A DNA stretch of 64,000 nt from Syngnathus acus. Taxonomy: Eukaryota; Chordata; Actinopteri; Syngnathiformes; Syngnathidae. The notes under the pieces were generated by a model. The model made no database searches and was not told the origin of the DNA. It saw only the letters and a list, made by a program, of their open reading frames with translations. Made by a program: the position numbers and the translations under genes. Below are positions 63,816-64,000 of this stretch, one piece after another (the first letter of the stretch is position 1; each line of letters begins with the position of its first letter). The stretch lies in assembly GCF_901709675.1 (NCBI RefSeq), contig NC_051107.1:3908001-3972000 (forward strand), given 5' to 3'.

Positions 63816-64000
63816 ATGACTCGGAAAGACGCTACAGAGCCAAAATCCAAAATTGTCTCATCAAGCGCTACTACAGTTGGAGTCGTTGGTCCGACTCGCC
63901 TTCAAGATCCAAAGACTTTTGTGGGCCAGAGCATCATGCAGATGTTGAGAGTTAGCGACAGAGCGAGGGGCCCGGCGGAGGGGGCCGATGCTGCGGCTTG
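63816..64000 (+). CDS. Candidate N-terminal exon running off the window
   Basis: ATG at 63816 (A at -3) opens a frame that is uninterrupted to the window end, 61 complete codons. The start is MTRKDATEPKSKIVSSSATT, then GVVGPTRLQDPKTFVGQSIM and a GC-rich Arg/Ala/Gly stretch. Composition rises in GC towards the edge, as at a CpG-rich first exon. I do not recognise the protein, and a frame of this length can occur by chance; no splice donor is reached within the window. Confidence 0.3.
   Translation, partial: MTRKDATEPKSKIVSSSATTVGVVGPTRLQDPKTFVGQSIMQMLRVSDRARGPAEGADAAA

Overview
The window is vertebrate nuclear DNA, most likely from a percomorph-type teleost. Genes have many exons with canonical GT-AG introns, several of them short (68 bp to a few hundred bp). 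Non-coding DNA is rich in (CA)n, AT and poly-C/poly-G tracts and carries fish-type DNA-transposon relics. No operons, CRISPR arrays or rRNA/tRNA genes were seen. Gene symbols rest on recognising translated exons; no search was run.

Layout. Positions 1-2260 hold a probable non-coding first exon of phtf2 (minus, donor at 2259) and its first intron. tmem60 (plus, coding 3124-3593) lies head-to-head with it across a promoter of about 400 bp. rsbn1l (minus, nine coding exons, 12404 to 5315) is tail-to-tail with tmem60; the two opposing poly(A) signals are about 115 bp apart. ptpn12/PTP-PEST (minus, 18 coding exons, 26609 to about 15667) follows. The order and orientations phtf2-tmem60-rsbn1l-ptpn12 match human chromosome 7q11.23. 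After a 17 kb stretch without recognisable genes comes pim3 (minus, six exons, 46551 to 44484, 331 aa), which in human lies on 22q13. The remaining 17 kb has no gene I can name; an open frame with a good start context runs off the window end at 63816-64000.

The genes do unrelated jobs: a small four-pass membrane protein, a nuclear RSBN1/DPY-21-family protein, a PEST-type tyrosine phosphatase and a PIM serine/threonine kinase. They are linked by synteny, not by a pathway.

Most striking observations: (1) a composite hAT-like element at 32480-33778, with a perfect 8-bp target duplication outside the whole unit, in which a 63-bp end-to-end micro-copy and a 543-bp copy of the same family flank 3.3 copies of a 208-bp telomere-like minisatellite; (2) the last ptpn12 exon, where canonical splicing reads out of frame with the still recognisable C-terminal homology motif; (3) a long acidic/Ser/Pro/His-rich C-terminal extension of rsbn1l; (4) an AU-rich element and a 90-bp-spaced duplicated motif in the pim3 3' UTR; (5) an orphan CpG-rich island at about 34.9-35.25 kb. 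The long intergenic regions are described as far as they can be read by eye; absence of a gene there is not proven.
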